This document shows positions 1 through 8,233 of a stretch of DNA of 64,000 bases, one piece after another. Both the position numbers and the translations under genes were made by a program. How positions within the stretch are numbered: the stretch's first letter is position 1; each line of letters opens with the position of its first letter. This stretch comes from Lutibacter maritimus. GTDB lineage: Bacteria > Bacteroidota > Bacteroidia > Flavobacteriales > Flavobacteriaceae. Under the pieces are notes generated by a model. The model did not search any database and was not told the DNA's origin. It saw only the letters and a list, made by a program, of their open reading frames with translations. The stretch is from assembly GCF_900116115.1 (NCBI RefSeq), contig NZ_FOZP01000001.1:574071-638070 (forward strand), given 5' to 3'.

Positions 1-1
1 A

Positions 2-1210
2 ATTAAAGAAGCATCAAAGTTAGAAGAGCATAATAATGCAATATTAGGACTTGGTTATTTATTGCAAGCTTTATATCAAACAGATAATAAACTTAGAGAA
101 GAAGCTGTTTTATTGTCTTTAAATCAAAGCTTAATCCTTCACGAATGGTATAAAAAAATTATTTCGGATGGGGATATTTTATTATTTAAGAAAATGCGAC
201 TTCCGGCATTATCAATTTTTAATATGTACTACTTTTACTTAAACTTTTTATCATCTACACTTTCTGAACCTTTAAGTTTAGCTTTTAATAGATTATTAGA
301 AAAGTATAAAGAAGAAGGTGAAACAAGTACAGGGTATCAACTATTAACAATAGCTGCCATTTTCCACTCGAAAAGGATTAGTAATTCCCAATATCTTCAA
401 AAACTATTAGATGAAACTTCAATACTTAAGGATCCATATCTAGTCACAGTTGCTGAATTTGCACTATATTTCAATAGCAGTTCAGATCATAAAGATATTA
501 AGCAACAGTTGGGTAAAGCTTATCTTAAAATGAAAAATGTTACTAAAGATTTGATTAAATTGCCAGCCAATAGGTTAAGGTTTTCTAATCTTGACTTAAT
601 AGAATCTAATAAAAAAATTACATTGATTACTGAGGGATCTACGGATGCAGAAATTTTAGAACACGCATTTACAATACTCACAAATAATAAAATACCTTAT
701 TGGAAAGTAAAGCCTGCTGGTAACAAAAGTGGTGGAGCAAAAGAAGTGAAGTTTATATTAGACAAGGCAAAACCTCTTGCCCTCGATAATACTTTTGTTA
801 TTGGATTATTTGACCATGACACTGAGGGTATCAATCAATTTGACGGATTACAGTTTGACTTTTACAAAGATTACAAAAGAGTTAAAAAAATGAAAGATGC
901 TAATATTTATGGTTTAAAACTCCCTATTCCAAAGTTTAGAGAATTATATGTAAAACAAGAAAGAGAACATTTCTATTTAGCAATAGAACATTATTTTGAC
1001 GATGAAATTTTACTTAATTATGAACTAGTAAAGCCTTCTGGAATTCCAGGTTTATATAAAATTAAAGACTCAAGTGGTCTGAAAACTAAATTTTCAAAGT
1101 ATATAAAATCACTTAAAAAAGCAGAATATTTTAGACATTTCATCCCTTTATTTCAAACTATTGATGATATTACTGGAGTGGAAGAAATAGATTATCAACA
1201 ATACATCTGA
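2..1210 (+). CDS. TOPRIM-domain protein, 5' end outside window
   Basis: The reading frame is open from the first bases of the window, so the N-terminus is missing; the TTG at 62 is only the first possible internal start. Counting from 62, a TOPRIM-like core is visible: LITEGSTDAEIL near residue 188 gives the conserved acidic E...D pattern, and GLFDHDTEG near 248 gives the DxD pattern. This is the arrangement of OLD-type nucleases and some phage-defence TOPRIM proteins, in which TOPRIM binds metal and cuts nucleic acid. About 180 residues before it are helical and unrecognised. Whether an ATPase lies upstream cannot be seen. A defence role is inference. Confidence 0.65.
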   Translation: MKEASKLEEHNNAILGLGYLLQALYQTDNKLREEAVLLSLNQSLILHEWYKKIISDGDILLFKKMRLPALSIFNMYYFYLNFLSSTLSEPLSLAFNRLLEKYKEEGETSTGYQLLTIAAIFHSKRISNSQYLQKLLDETSILKDPYLVTVAEFALYFNSSSDHKDIKQQLGKAYLKMKNVTKDLIKLPANRLRFSNLDLIESNKKITLITEGSTDAEILEHAFTILTNNKIPYWKVKPAGNKSGGAKEVKFILDKAKPLALDNTFVIGLFDHDTEGINQFDGLQFDFYKDYKRVKKMKDANIYGLKLPIPKFRELYVKQEREHFYLAIEHYFDDEILLNYELVKPSGIPGLYKIKDSSGLKTKFSKYIKSLKKAEYFRHFIPLFQTIDDITGVEEIDYQQYI

Positions 1211-1921
1211 AGTCAGTGAATTGCTAATTATTCTTTCAATATAAAATAAGAATAAGACTATGATAATATGGCTAAAACAATAGGTGAGTGTGCTTATATA
1301 TATTAAACGTTGTAATTTATATTAATAAACTCTGTACAACCATTTAATAAATCTTATAAAAGATACGTATAGATCTTTTTAATAAAGTATATTATACTTT
1401 AAATTAATGTAGATAATTTGATAAAACAATGTAGATAAAATAGTATAAAAATGTACTATATTTACAATAATAGTTAAATAGCTTAGAAATAAGTGATTAT
1501 AAGCACTCAGATAAAAGTACAAAAAAGAATGAATTTAGGCTTATAATGTGTATTTATTTATTTATTTATTAACAATTACAATCTATATTAAGTACTTTAA
1601 ATTCTATTTAACTAATTAATAAAGTGCTTGATAGTAGCAACTACGAAGTAATCACGAACACAGCTTTAAAAAATAAATATAGAGAGTGTAATAAAATTAA
1701 AGGCTTCTGGGATATTTACACATTATCTATCGATATAAACATTAGCCTGTTTATTTATGACATTACACTAAATAGTCTGAAATACAGCTATACAGCAATT
1801 CCCAGCGCGCTTTCATTCTTAATTATTGCTTCAGCTATTGGCTAAAATAATATTATTAATATGTATTATAATTTACATTATGTTAAATAGAATATTTAAT
1901 TTGATGTATACCATAACTCTT
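1211..1921. other. AT-rich gap without a convincing gene
   Basis: About 710 bases of very AT-rich sequence. It holds a direct repeat of AATGTAGATAA near 1400-1440 and a run of TTTA units near 1554-1570. The only open frame of note starts with GTG at 1624 (73 codons); it has no promoter box, no recognised motif and an odd composition, so I do not call it. The gap between a TOPRIM gene and a methyltransferase may be a decayed accessory region, but nothing here proves that. Confidence 0.5.
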
Positions 1922-2521
1922 TTATAACTTTTCTATTACCAATGTTGTCATACTCCTCTTATTATGAACAATCGTTGTTTTTACATCTTCTATCAACATA
2001 ATTCGTTTGTTATTTTTTAAATCTTCTAAAACAGTACTGGTTAATAAAAATCTTGTTGAACCATCTGGTAAATTGTAAGTTCCATTTTTTAATAATTCAA
2101 CCTGGTTTTCAATTCCAAATTCGGAAGCCATTCTTATAAATAAACTTCCATTTGGTTTTAATACACGTAATAATTCTTCAAACATATTTAAAAAATGATT
2201 AAAATCTTCAGCAAAATGTAAAACTGCATTACATAATATATGATTAAAACTATGTTGCTTAAATGGTAACTCACTAATACTTGCTTGGATAAAATTTTCT
2301 TTTTGTGTTGCATACAATCCTTTACAAAAGTTTAATCTTTGTAATTCAGTGTCAATTCCATGAATTTCAAAACCTGCTTGATAAAACCATTTTAAATTTC
2401 TACCATTCCCACAACCTGCATCTAATATTGAATCTCCAGTTTGATACCTATTTTTTAAAATTTGGTCTAAAATATAAATATCAGTACCACTTATTGCATC
2501 TTTAATAATTCCTATATCCAT
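1922..2521 (-). CDS. Class I SAM-dependent methyltransferase
   Basis: A 199-residue protein with the Rossmann methyltransferase fold signature. Motif I is ILDAGCGNGRN (residues about 33-43), the acidic residue after beta2 lies in HGIDTE, and motif post-I/IV is seen in HILCNAVLHFA. These bind S-adenosylmethionine in this family. The substrate is not indicated; the length and motif I resemble small TehB/UbiE-like enzymes, but no specific member is recognised. It is divergent from the MFS transporter gene beginning at 2626, with about 100 bases between them. Confidence 0.85.
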   Translation of the reverse strand: MDIGIIKDAISGTDIYILDQILKNRYQTGDSILDAGCGNGRNLKWFYQAGFEIHGIDTELQRLNFCKGLYATQKENFIQASISELPFKQHSFNHILCNAVLHFAEDFNHFLNMFEELLRVLKPNGSLFIRMASEFGIENQVELLKNGTYNLPDGSTRFLLTSTVLEDLKNNKRIMLIEDVKTTIVHNKRSMTTLVIEKL

Positions 2522-2613
2522 ATAACTATTTTTCTAAGTTGCAAATTACAAATTCTTATGAAGCAATTGTTTATATCAATTATAAAATATCTTTTCAACT
2601 TCAACAATTACTG

Positions 2614-2621
2614 TACATTTG
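2614..2621 (+). promoter_or_regulatory. -7 box TACATTTG for the MFS gene
   Basis: Exact match to the Bacteroidota -7 consensus TAnnTTTG, four bases before the ATG at 2626. This placement decides the start: the longer frame from 2539 would put the promoter inside the gene. Confidence 0.65.
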
Positions 2622-2625
2622 CAGC

Positions 2626-3825
2626 ATGCAAAAAAAGATTCCATCACAATTTGAATTTATAGCTTTAATGGCTTCATTAATGTCTATTGTAGCTTTAGCG
2701 ATAGATGCTTTATTACCAGCATTAAATTTTATAGGTTTTACAATTGGCACTTCAGAATCAGCTGATAATCAGCTGTTAATTACAATGATTTTTCTTGGAT
2801 TAGGGATTGGTCCTTTACTATTTGGACCAATTTCTGACACTATTGGACGTAAACCAATTGTATATTTAGGATTTGGAATTTTCATTATTGCCAGTCTTAT
2901 TTGTGTATCAGCAACAAGTTTAGAAGTAATGGTTTTTGGTAGAATTTTACAAGGAATTGGACTTTCAGCACCAAGAACAATTAGTATTGCTATGGTAAGA
3001 GATACTTTTAGTGGCGATTATATGGCGCGTATTATGTCGTTTATAACTGTTGTTTTTATTTTAGTACCAATTGTTGCACCAGCTATGGGGCAATTTATTT
3101 TAAATCATTATAACTGGCAAGCTATATTTTACATACAACTAATATTTAGTGTGCTTATTACTTTTTGGTTTTGGAAACGACAACCTGAAACACTTGCCAT
3201 AGAAAACCGTGTAAAATTTTCAAAATATGTTTTTGTAAATGGGCTAAAAGAAATTTATAAATCGAAAGCAACTGTTGGTTTTACAGTTATTTCTGGGTTT
3301 ATTACTGGCTCGTTTATGGTGTATTTAAGCACTTCACAACATATTTTTCAGGAACAATATTTATTGATGGATGAGTTTCCTTATATATTTGCTGGTTTGG
3401 CTATTGCTATTGGAACTGCAACTTTTTTAAACGGAACGCTTGTGATAAAATATGGCATGGAGAAATTAGTAACCATAGCACTATTCTCTTTCTTTAGTGT
3501 GTCATTATTATATGTTATTCTTTTTTATAATACTTCCAACCCTCCTATTTATATTTTATTGATTTTTTTTGGATTACAATTTTTTTCTATCGGATTTTTG
3601 TTTGGAAATTTAAGAGCATTGGCTATGCAACCTGTTGGACATATTGCCGGTATTGGTGCTGCAATTACAGGTTTTATTTCTACTATTATGGCTGTTCCAA
3701 TTAGTATATTTATCGGAAAATTTACAGCTACTACTGCCCTACCAATATTTGTTGGGTTTTCAATTTGTGGATTTCTTTCCGTTCTGTTATTGCTTTATTT
3801 AAAAGCATCAAAAAAAAATGTTTAA
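2626..3825 (+). CDS. MFS transporter, Bcr/CflA (DHA1) type
   Basis: A 399-residue membrane protein with about twelve hydrophobic segments. The MFS loop 2-3 motif is visible as GPISDTIGRKPIVYLG, followed by GRILQGIGLSAPRT, as in Bcr/CflA drug-resistance exporters, proton antiporters of the inner membrane. The start is set at ATG 2626 rather than the upstream ATG 2539 because a TAnnTTTG box ends four bases before it and MQKKIPSQFEFIALMA is a normal N-terminus for this family. The exported compound is unknown. Thioredoxin follows 45 bases downstream on the same strand. Confidence 0.88.
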   Translation: MQKKIPSQFEFIALMASLMSIVALAIDALLPALNFIGFTIGTSESADNQLLITMIFLGLGIGPLLFGPISDTIGRKPIVYLGFGIFIIASLICVSATSLEVMVFGRILQGIGLSAPRTISIAMVRDTFSGDYMARIMSFITVVFILVPIVAPAMGQFILNHYNWQAIFYIQLIFSVLITFWFWKRQPETLAIENRVKFSKYVFVNGLKEIYKSKATVGFTVISGFITGSFMVYLSTSQHIFQEQYLLMDEFPYIFAGLAIAIGTATFLNGTLVIKYGMEKLVTIALFSFFSVSLLYVILFYNTSNPPIYILLIFFGLQFFSIGFLFGNLRALAMQPVGHIAGIGAAITGFISTIMAVPISIFIGKFTATTALPIFVGFSICGFLSVLLLLYLKASKKNV

Positions 3826-3870
3826 TATAGAATATTTTGTAACTTTAAGTATTGTTTAAAGTTTAGTAAA

Positions 3871-4164
3871 ATGAAAAAATCATTCAACGAAATTATCGAT
3901 CAAAAAGTTCCTGTTTTAGTTGATTTTTATGCTGACTGGTGTGGACCTTGCAAAAATATGGCTCCTATTTTAAAGCAATTAAAAACCGAATTAAAAGATA
4001 CTGTAAGTATTATAAAAATAAATGTAGATAGCAACCAAGAGTTAGCTGCAAAGTATCAGGTTCAGGGTGTTCCTACTTTTATGGTTTTTAAAAATGGAAA
4101 ACAAACTTTCAGACAATCTGGAATGATGTCTTTAAGTCAGTTAAAACAAGTTATTAGCGAATGA
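3871..4164 (+). CDS. trxA: Thioredoxin
   Basis: A 97-residue single-domain thioredoxin. The redox motif WCGPC is in DFYADWCGPCKNM (about residues 22-26) and the cis-proline loop is in VQGVPTFMVF. No signal peptide, so it acts in the cytoplasm as a disulfide reductase for many partners. It is slightly shorter than the usual 105 residues at the N-terminus. It ends six bases before the convergent CPXCG gene. Which housekeeping thioredoxin copy this is cannot be told from one window. Confidence 0.92.
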   Translation: MKKSFNEIIDQKVPVLVDFYADWCGPCKNMAPILKQLKTELKDTVSIIKINVDSNQELAAKYQVQGVPTFMVFKNGKQTFRQSGMMSLSQLKQVISE

Positions 4165-4169
4165 TTTTT

Positions 4170-4349
4170 TTATTGAAATTGATTGACTGTAAAGTTTATT
4201 AATTGTTCATTTTCAAACTGAACTGAAAATTCTAACGGATTGCAACAAACTTCGCAATCTTCAATAAATACATTCTTTTTAACCGAAGGATCTAATAAAA
4301 TAGATACTTCTTCCCAACAATACGGACATTGAAAAAAGTGTTCTTCCAT
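4170..4349 (-). CDS. Small CPXCG cysteine-rich protein
   Basis: A 59-residue protein that standard length cut-offs miss. It starts MEEHFFQCPYCWEE and has a second pair in EDCEVCCNP, so four cysteines form a CPxC...CxxC zinc-ribbon-like arrangement. This matches the short CPXCG-motif cysteine-rich family of unknown function. It lies two bases after the stop codon of the TauE/SafE permease gene on the same strand, so the two are almost certainly co-transcribed and translationally coupled. A metal-binding role is inferred from the cysteines only. Confidence 0.82.
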   Translation of the reverse strand: MEEHFFQCPYCWEEVSILLDPSVKKNVFIEDCEVCCNPLEFSVQFENEQLINFTVNQFQ

Positions 4350-4351
4350 AA

Positions 4352-5119
4352 TTATTTAATCAGAATTAATAGTGCTCCAATTACAGTTGCTATAAAAATT
4401 AATTTTCTGTATAGTTGATTGTTTATTTTTTTTAAAACAGTAACACCAATATAAAAACCTGCAATTATTCCTGGAATCATTAATAAATTTAAGTTGAATG
4501 TTTCTAAGTTTAATGTTTTCCAAACAAAAATATGAAAAGGCAATTTAAATACGTTTATAATAAAAAACAGCCAAGCTGCTGTACCTATAAATTCATTTTT
4601 TGGTAAACGCATTGCTAAAAAGTAAATATCGGCAAATGAACCGGCTAAATTACCAATCATAGATGTAATACCAGATAAAAGTCCCATTCCACTGGCAAAA
4701 GTCCAATGCTTTGGAATGTCAGTAACTTTCTTTTTTTCCATCCAAATCATTATTGCAACTGTAATTAAAATAAAAACAGCCATTATTTGTTTAAAAAGTA
4801 CTTCAGAAATATCATTTCCTACCCACACTCCTATTAAAACTCCTAAAAACATTGTTGGAAGTAATTTTTTTAAGTAGTGCCATTGCGTATGTCTGTGGTA
4901 ATAAATTACTGCAAAAATATCTGCAATTACCATTAATGGAATTAATACTCCAGTAGATGATTTTCCACCAAAAACAAAAGCCATCAAAAGCACAATTAAC
5001 ACGCCAAGCCCTTTAACTCCTGCTTTTCCTATGCCTAATAAGATGGCTGCCAAAAATGCAACAATAAAACTTAAAACTGATAAATGATATGGTGCTAAAA
5101 TTTCTGTAAAATATTGCAA
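4352..5119 (-). CDS. TauE/SafE family permease
   Basis: A 255-residue inner-membrane protein with about eight hydrophobic segments and the two-repeat layout of the TauE/SafE (sulfite/sulfoacetate exporter) family. Glycine-rich turns such as GIGKAGVKGLG near residue 30 and GMGLLSGITSMIGNLAGS near 145 sit at the repeat positions typical of the family. Substrate is not shown; sulfur anions are the usual guess for the family. It leads a two-gene unit with the CPXCG protein. Confidence 0.85.
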   Translation of the reverse strand: MQYFTEILAPYHLSVLSFIVAFLAAILLGIGKAGVKGLGVLIVLLMAFVFGGKSSTGVLIPLMVIADIFAVIYYHRHTQWHYLKKLLPTMFLGVLIGVWVGNDISEVLFKQIMAVFILITVAIMIWMEKKKVTDIPKHWTFASGMGLLSGITSMIGNLAGSFADIYFLAMRLPKNEFIGTAAWLFFIINVFKLPFHIFVWKTLNLETFNLNLLMIPGIIAGFYIGVTVLKKINNQLYRKLIFIATVIGALLILIK

Positions 5120-5177
5120 ATTATATCTAATTTTTGAAGTTTTAAAGGTACTTAAATTGAATGTTAATTCTGAAATA

Positions 5178-5210
5178 AAAAAAGCTGTTTCTTTTAAAGA
5201 AACAGCTTTT
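5178..5210 (-). terminator. Rho-independent terminator of the OmpA operon
   Basis: Inverted repeat AAAAGCTGTTTCTTT with its complement and, on the minus strand, a run of T after it. It lies 20 bases beyond the stop codon of the OmpA-family gene. Confidence 0.85.
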
Positions 5211-5229
5211 AAAAAACTTTTAATTTGGT

Positions 5230-5940
5230 TTAATTTTCTCCACTTTCTGCTTTTGCATCTTCCTTCATTTTTTCATTAGGAATAATGGCTAAATTAACTC
5301 TTCTATTTTTTGCTCTACCTTCAGCTGTTGTATTGTCAGCAATTGGTTGTTCTTCACCAAACCATTTGGTTACAAAACGATTAGAACTCAAACCTTTTGA
5401 AGTAAAGAAATTGGTTACAGATTGTGCTCTATTTCTAGAAAGTGTCATGTTATAAGCGTCTGCACCAGAACTATCAGTATGTCCAACAACTAAAACGTTT
5501 GTATCAGGATATTCTTTTAAAATATTTGCCAATTTAGTTAATAACATATCAGATTCTGCATTAATATTGTATTTGTTAGTTTCAAAAAATACACCACTAT
5601 TTTCATCAAAAGTAACAACAATACCATCATCAATTCTTTCTACTGTAGCTCCTGGTATTTCTTCTTCAATTTGTTGAGCCTGTTTATCCATTTTTTTACC
5701 AATTAAAACACCTGCTGTTCCTCCTACAACACCACCAATTACAGCACCAAGTTCACCTCCATTACCTTTTTTACCTGTGTTATTACCTATAATTGCACCT
5801 AAAATTGCTCCTCCAGTTGCACCAATTACACCGCCTTTTTGTGCATTATTTGCGTTTTTTGTTGCGTTGCAACTTGTTAAGTTTATCACTACAGTTAATG
5901 ATAATGTAAGAATTGCTATTTTTTTTAAAATTGTTTTCAT
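5230..5940 (-). CDS. OmpA-family lipoprotein with glycine zipper
   Basis: A 236-residue lipoprotein: signal peptide with lipobox VINLTSCNAT near residue 24, then a glycine-zipper stretch (GGVIGATGGAILGAIIGN and GAVIGGVVGGTAGVLIG), then a C-terminal OmpA domain. The peptidoglycan-binding part is clear in VVGHTDSSGADAYNMTLS and GRAKNRRVNLAI. It should sit in the outer membrane and grip the cell wall. Its start codon overlaps the stop codon of the lipocalin-like gene by one base (TAATG), showing coupling. It resembles YiaD-type proteins. Confidence 0.9.
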   Translation of the reverse strand: MKTILKKIAILTLSLTVVINLTSCNATKNANNAQKGGVIGATGGAILGAIIGNNTGKKGNGGELGAVIGGVVGGTAGVLIGKKMDKQAQQIEEEIPGATVERIDDGIVVTFDENSGVFFETNKYNINAESDMLLTKLANILKEYPDTNVLVVGHTDSSGADAYNMTLSRNRAQSVTNFFTSKGLSSNRFVTKWFGEEQPIADNTTAEGRAKNRRVNLAIIPNEKMKEDAKAESGEN

Positions 5941-6422
5941 TATTCGTTAATTTTATTAAAGTTCATATAAATTTTAAATGGTTTTCCTTCTACTGAAATA
6001 GTTTGTTCCCATCTCATGGTAGTTTCTGAAAGTTGTGTTAATTGAAGTCTAAACCCTAAATCATTTTCGGATTTACCTTTAACATTCGTAGGTTTTAGTA
6101 AAAAATCGTAAAGTCCAGTATTGGCATCTACTTCTTGAATAGTAAAAATAAAATTACGATCACCTGTTGGCACACAATGTGCATCATTAATAGTGTAAAT
6201 TCCGCTATTATTATTCGGAATAAATTGCCAAGTACTTCCTATAAAACACTCTTTAGAGGCATCATTTAATAAAGTTACATCAAATGTTCCCATTTCACTG
6301 TAAGTAATTTCACTTAAAGTCCAATATCCTTTGATAACTTTTTTCGACTGAATTACCGTTTTAGGTGTTCCACAAGAAAAAACTATTGAAACTAAAAGTA
6401 CAAATGTTATTATTTTTTTCAT
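5940..6422 (-). CDS. Lipocalin-like lipoprotein
   Basis: The chosen start (ATG at 6422) gives MKKIITFVLLVSIVFSCGTP, a lipoprotein signal with Cys about residue 17; the longer frame from 6467 would bury the promoter box. The mature part, with GYWTLSEI at its start and a later TWQF, has the short-strand pattern of Bacteroidota lipocalin-like proteins. Function is unknown; ligand binding is only suggested by the fold guess. First gene of a two-gene unit with the OmpA-family lipoprotein. Confidence 0.75.
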   Translation of the reverse strand: MKKIITFVLLVSIVFSCGTPKTVIQSKKVIKGYWTLSEITYSEMGTFDVTLLNDASKECFIGSTWQFIPNNNSGIYTINDAHCVPTGDRNFIFTIQEVDANTGLYDFLLKPTNVKGKSENDLGFRLQLTQLSETTMRWEQTISVEGKPFKIYMNFNKINE

Positions 6423-6456
6423 TTTTTTTGTTTTTAGATTGTTTAAATATATACTC

Positions 6457-6464
6457 CAAATGTA
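6457..6464 (-). promoter_or_regulatory. -7 box TACATTTG for the lipocalin/OmpA unit
   Basis: On the minus strand this is an exact TAnnTTTG, 34 bases before the chosen ATG at 6422. No clear -33 element was seen. Confidence 0.5.
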
Positions 6465-6610
6465 CATGTTAAATGCATATAAAAAATTACATTTTATTAT
6501 AAAATAGTTATAAAATTCACATATTTGATTTTAGCAATATCATAAAAAAACTTAAATATATTGTTTATTTATGATTTTTGTGAAGCAATCAAATTAATAT
6601 TTTTTACTAC

Positions 6611-6618
6611 TATATTTG
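6611..6618 (+). promoter_or_regulatory. -7 box TATATTTG for the pseudouridine synthase gene
   Basis: Exact TAnnTTTG with four bases between it and the ATG at 6623, so the transcript would begin at or very near the start codon. Confidence 0.65.
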
Positions 6619-6622
6619 CAAC

Positions 6623-7315
6623 ATGAAAATTGAAATTCTTTTTGAAGACAACTATATTATTGTTATTAATAAACCTAATAATATTTTAATACATAATTCT
6701 TATTACGCACGTAATATTAAAGACGCTACATTATTAGATTTACTTGAAAAGCAATTTAATAAGTCATTTTACCCTATACATAGGTTAGATAGAAAAACTT
6801 CGGGTATTTTAGTTTTGGCAAAACAAAAGGAAAATGTAGTTGTTTTTCAAGATTTATTTAATTCAAATGACATTCAAAAAAAATATTTAGGAATTGTTAG
6901 AGGTTTTTTTACCGAAAGTATTGTAATAAATTCTCCAGTTAAAAATGCTGATACCAAAGTTTACAAAGATGCTGAAACTTTATGTGAGCCTTTAGCAACT
7001 TATTTATGTGATATTGCTGTACATCCTTATGAAAATTCTAGATATAGTTTGGTAAAATTAATTCCAACAACAGGGAGAATGCATCAATTAAGAATTCATA
7101 TGAATAAAATTAGTCATCCAATTATAGGTGATTATAAATATGGTGACAGATTTCATAATAGAATGTTTGAAACTGAATTTGCCTGTGCCAATCTTTTTTT
7201 ACACGCTTACACTTTACAATTTAAACATCCTTTTACAGGAATACAATTAAATTTAAAAGCTAATTTTCCTGATGATTGGTATAAAATATTTGAAAAATTT
7301 AATTGGAATATTTAA
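6623..7315 (+). CDS. RluA-family pseudouridine synthase, TruC-like
   Basis: A 230-residue enzyme that turns uridine to pseudouridine in RNA. The catalytic motif is HRLDRKTSGILVLAK with the active Asp near residue 55; the family motif GRMHQLRIHM is at about 152-161. There is no S4 RNA-binding domain, and the short length fits TruC, which modifies U65 of tRNA in E. coli. The exact target RNA here is inferred. It is transcribed alone, from a box four bases before its ATG, and is followed by the palindromic region. Confidence 0.88.
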   Translation: MKIEILFEDNYIIVINKPNNILIHNSYYARNIKDATLLDLLEKQFNKSFYPIHRLDRKTSGILVLAKQKENVVVFQDLFNSNDIQKKYLGIVRGFFTESIVINSPVKNADTKVYKDAETLCEPLATYLCDIAVHPYENSRYSLVKLIPTTGRMHQLRIHMNKISHPIIGDYKYGDRFHNRMFETEFACANLFLHAYTLQFKHPFTGIQLNLKANFPDDWYKIFEKFNWNI

Positions 7316-7324
7316 AATAAAAAA

Positions 7325-7473
7325 CCGTTTTTAAATTTAAACTTTAAAATTAACTGTTTTAACGTATGTAGTTTAAAATATGTTATTTAGCTTTTTTAAT
7401 TGTCACGACCACAATGGATGGCTAAATAGTTGAATTTTAATGAAACAGTTTTTAAGAATAAATTTAAAAACGG
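7325..7473. repeat. Nested imperfect palindrome A, MITE-like
   Basis: Terminal arms CCGTTTTTAAATTTA (7325-7339) and its exact complement (7459-7473) are 15 bases long. Inside lie AACTGTTT/AAACAGTT (7352-7359 with 7443-7450), TATTTAGC/GCTAAATA (7384-7391 with 7421-7428) and ATTGT/ACAAT (7399-7403 with 7411-7415). The arms nest in order, so the whole 149 bases can fold into one hairpin. No protein is encoded. It looks like a miniature inverted-repeat element or a structured RNA. Confidence 0.7.
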
Positions 7474-7497
7474 AAAATATCTAATGTTAAAAAAAAA

Positions 7498-7695
7498 CCG
7501 CTTTCAAACTTATGTTCTACATATTTTACTACTTCAAAATTTTACAATTTCAATTATTATTAACCAAATAAATCTCACCCCAATAATTAACTTGACTTAC
7601 AAATTGCTAATTTAATAGCTACTTAAAATTTATGTTTTTAGATAATTAACTATTAAATTGCTGTAAAATTTCAAAGAACTAAAATTTGAAAACGG
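7498..7695. repeat. Nested imperfect palindrome B, ends related to A
   Basis: Outer arms CCGCTTTCAAA (7498-7508) and TTTGAAAACGG (7685-7695) match at all but one position. Inside are AAATTTTAC/GTAAAATTT (7537-7545 with 7663-7671) and TTTAATAG/CTATTAAA (7611-7618 with 7650-7657). The left end CCGCTTTCAAACTTA matches the left end of element A at 12 of 15 bases, so A and B look like two members of one family placed in tandem 24 bases apart. Together they fill the gap between the pseudouridine synthase and the next gene. Confidence 0.6.
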
Positions 7696-7718
7696 TTAAA
7701 TATTCAAATTTACTTGCA

Positions 7719-8174
7719 TTATTTAGAAAGTAATTTTTGAGCTTTCTCCTTTTTCATTATGTGCAATACTAATTTAAATACTTGTTCTTTTATATATTTA
7801 AAGTTTTGTATATAGTTAAAAACTTCAATTTTAATTTCTTCGTGTTTTTTTCTAAAATCGTCTTCTTTTTTCAAATAAATGTTTTCCATTAACAATGCTA
7901 AATTCATTTTGTGATCTTGAATATCAGCAAGTAATTTTGCACCTAATTTTTCCTCATGCTCAACACCATTTAAGAAAAGCTTCGCAGTTTTAAAATTTTC
8001 CATTTCACACAAACTAATAATATGCTCTGAAAGCATTTCTTTTAAAAAGTCTTGTTCAATTTTTATAAATTCAATTTCAGAAATCCATTTATTGGTTTTT
8101 GCGTGTAATACTTCAATACCGTCTTTTAAAAAAGGTGTTTTTTGTTTTGGAATGAGCGTTTTCATAATTTTCAT
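7719..8174 (-). CDS. Unrecognised helical protein beside Hsp20
   Basis: A 151-residue soluble protein, rich in Lys, Glu and Leu, with no signal peptide, membrane segment or known motif. Much of it is predicted helix by eye (for example KKEDDFRKKHEEIKIEVF). It could start at the fourth codon, also Met. It follows the Hsp20 gene on the same strand, but a terminator lies between them, so it may be read only by readthrough or from its own promoter. A stress-related role is suggested only by position. Confidence 0.6.
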   Translation of the reverse strand: MKIMKTLIPKQKTPFLKDGIEVLHAKTNKWISEIEFIKIEQDFLKEMLSEHIISLCEMENFKTAKLFLNGVEHEEKLGAKLLADIQDHKMNLALLMENIYLKKEDDFRKKHEEIKIEVFNYIQNFKYIKEQVFKLVLHIMKKEKAQKLLSK

Positions 8175-8190
8175 GTTTAAAATTTTAAAA

Positions 8191-8220
8191 AACCCAAGAA
8201 ACTCAAGGATTTCTTGGGTT
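8191..8220 (-). terminator. Rho-independent terminator after hsp20
   Basis: Perfect 11-base stem AACCCAAGAAA / TTTCTTGGGTT with an 8-base loop; on the minus strand it is followed by a T run. It sits 13 bases after the Hsp20 stop codon. Confidence 0.88.
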
Positions 8221-8233
8221 TAATAAAAGAAGA

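Noticed and set aside
1624-1845. A 73-codon frame with GTG start
   Set aside because: No promoter box, motif or similarity that I recognise, and it lies in an AT-rich gap where such frames arise by chance.
2539-2625. Longer N-terminus for the MFS transporter
   Set aside because: The -7 box lies within it and the added residues do not look like part of the family.
7399-7415. Possible sixth copy of the GGGGAC repeat in palindrome A
   Set aside because: Only loosely similar (GTCACGACCACAAT) and lacks the GGGG/CCCC core.
7430-7615. A 61-codon frame on the plus strand
   Set aside because: It runs across the end of one palindrome and into the other; composition and position argue for a noncoding element.
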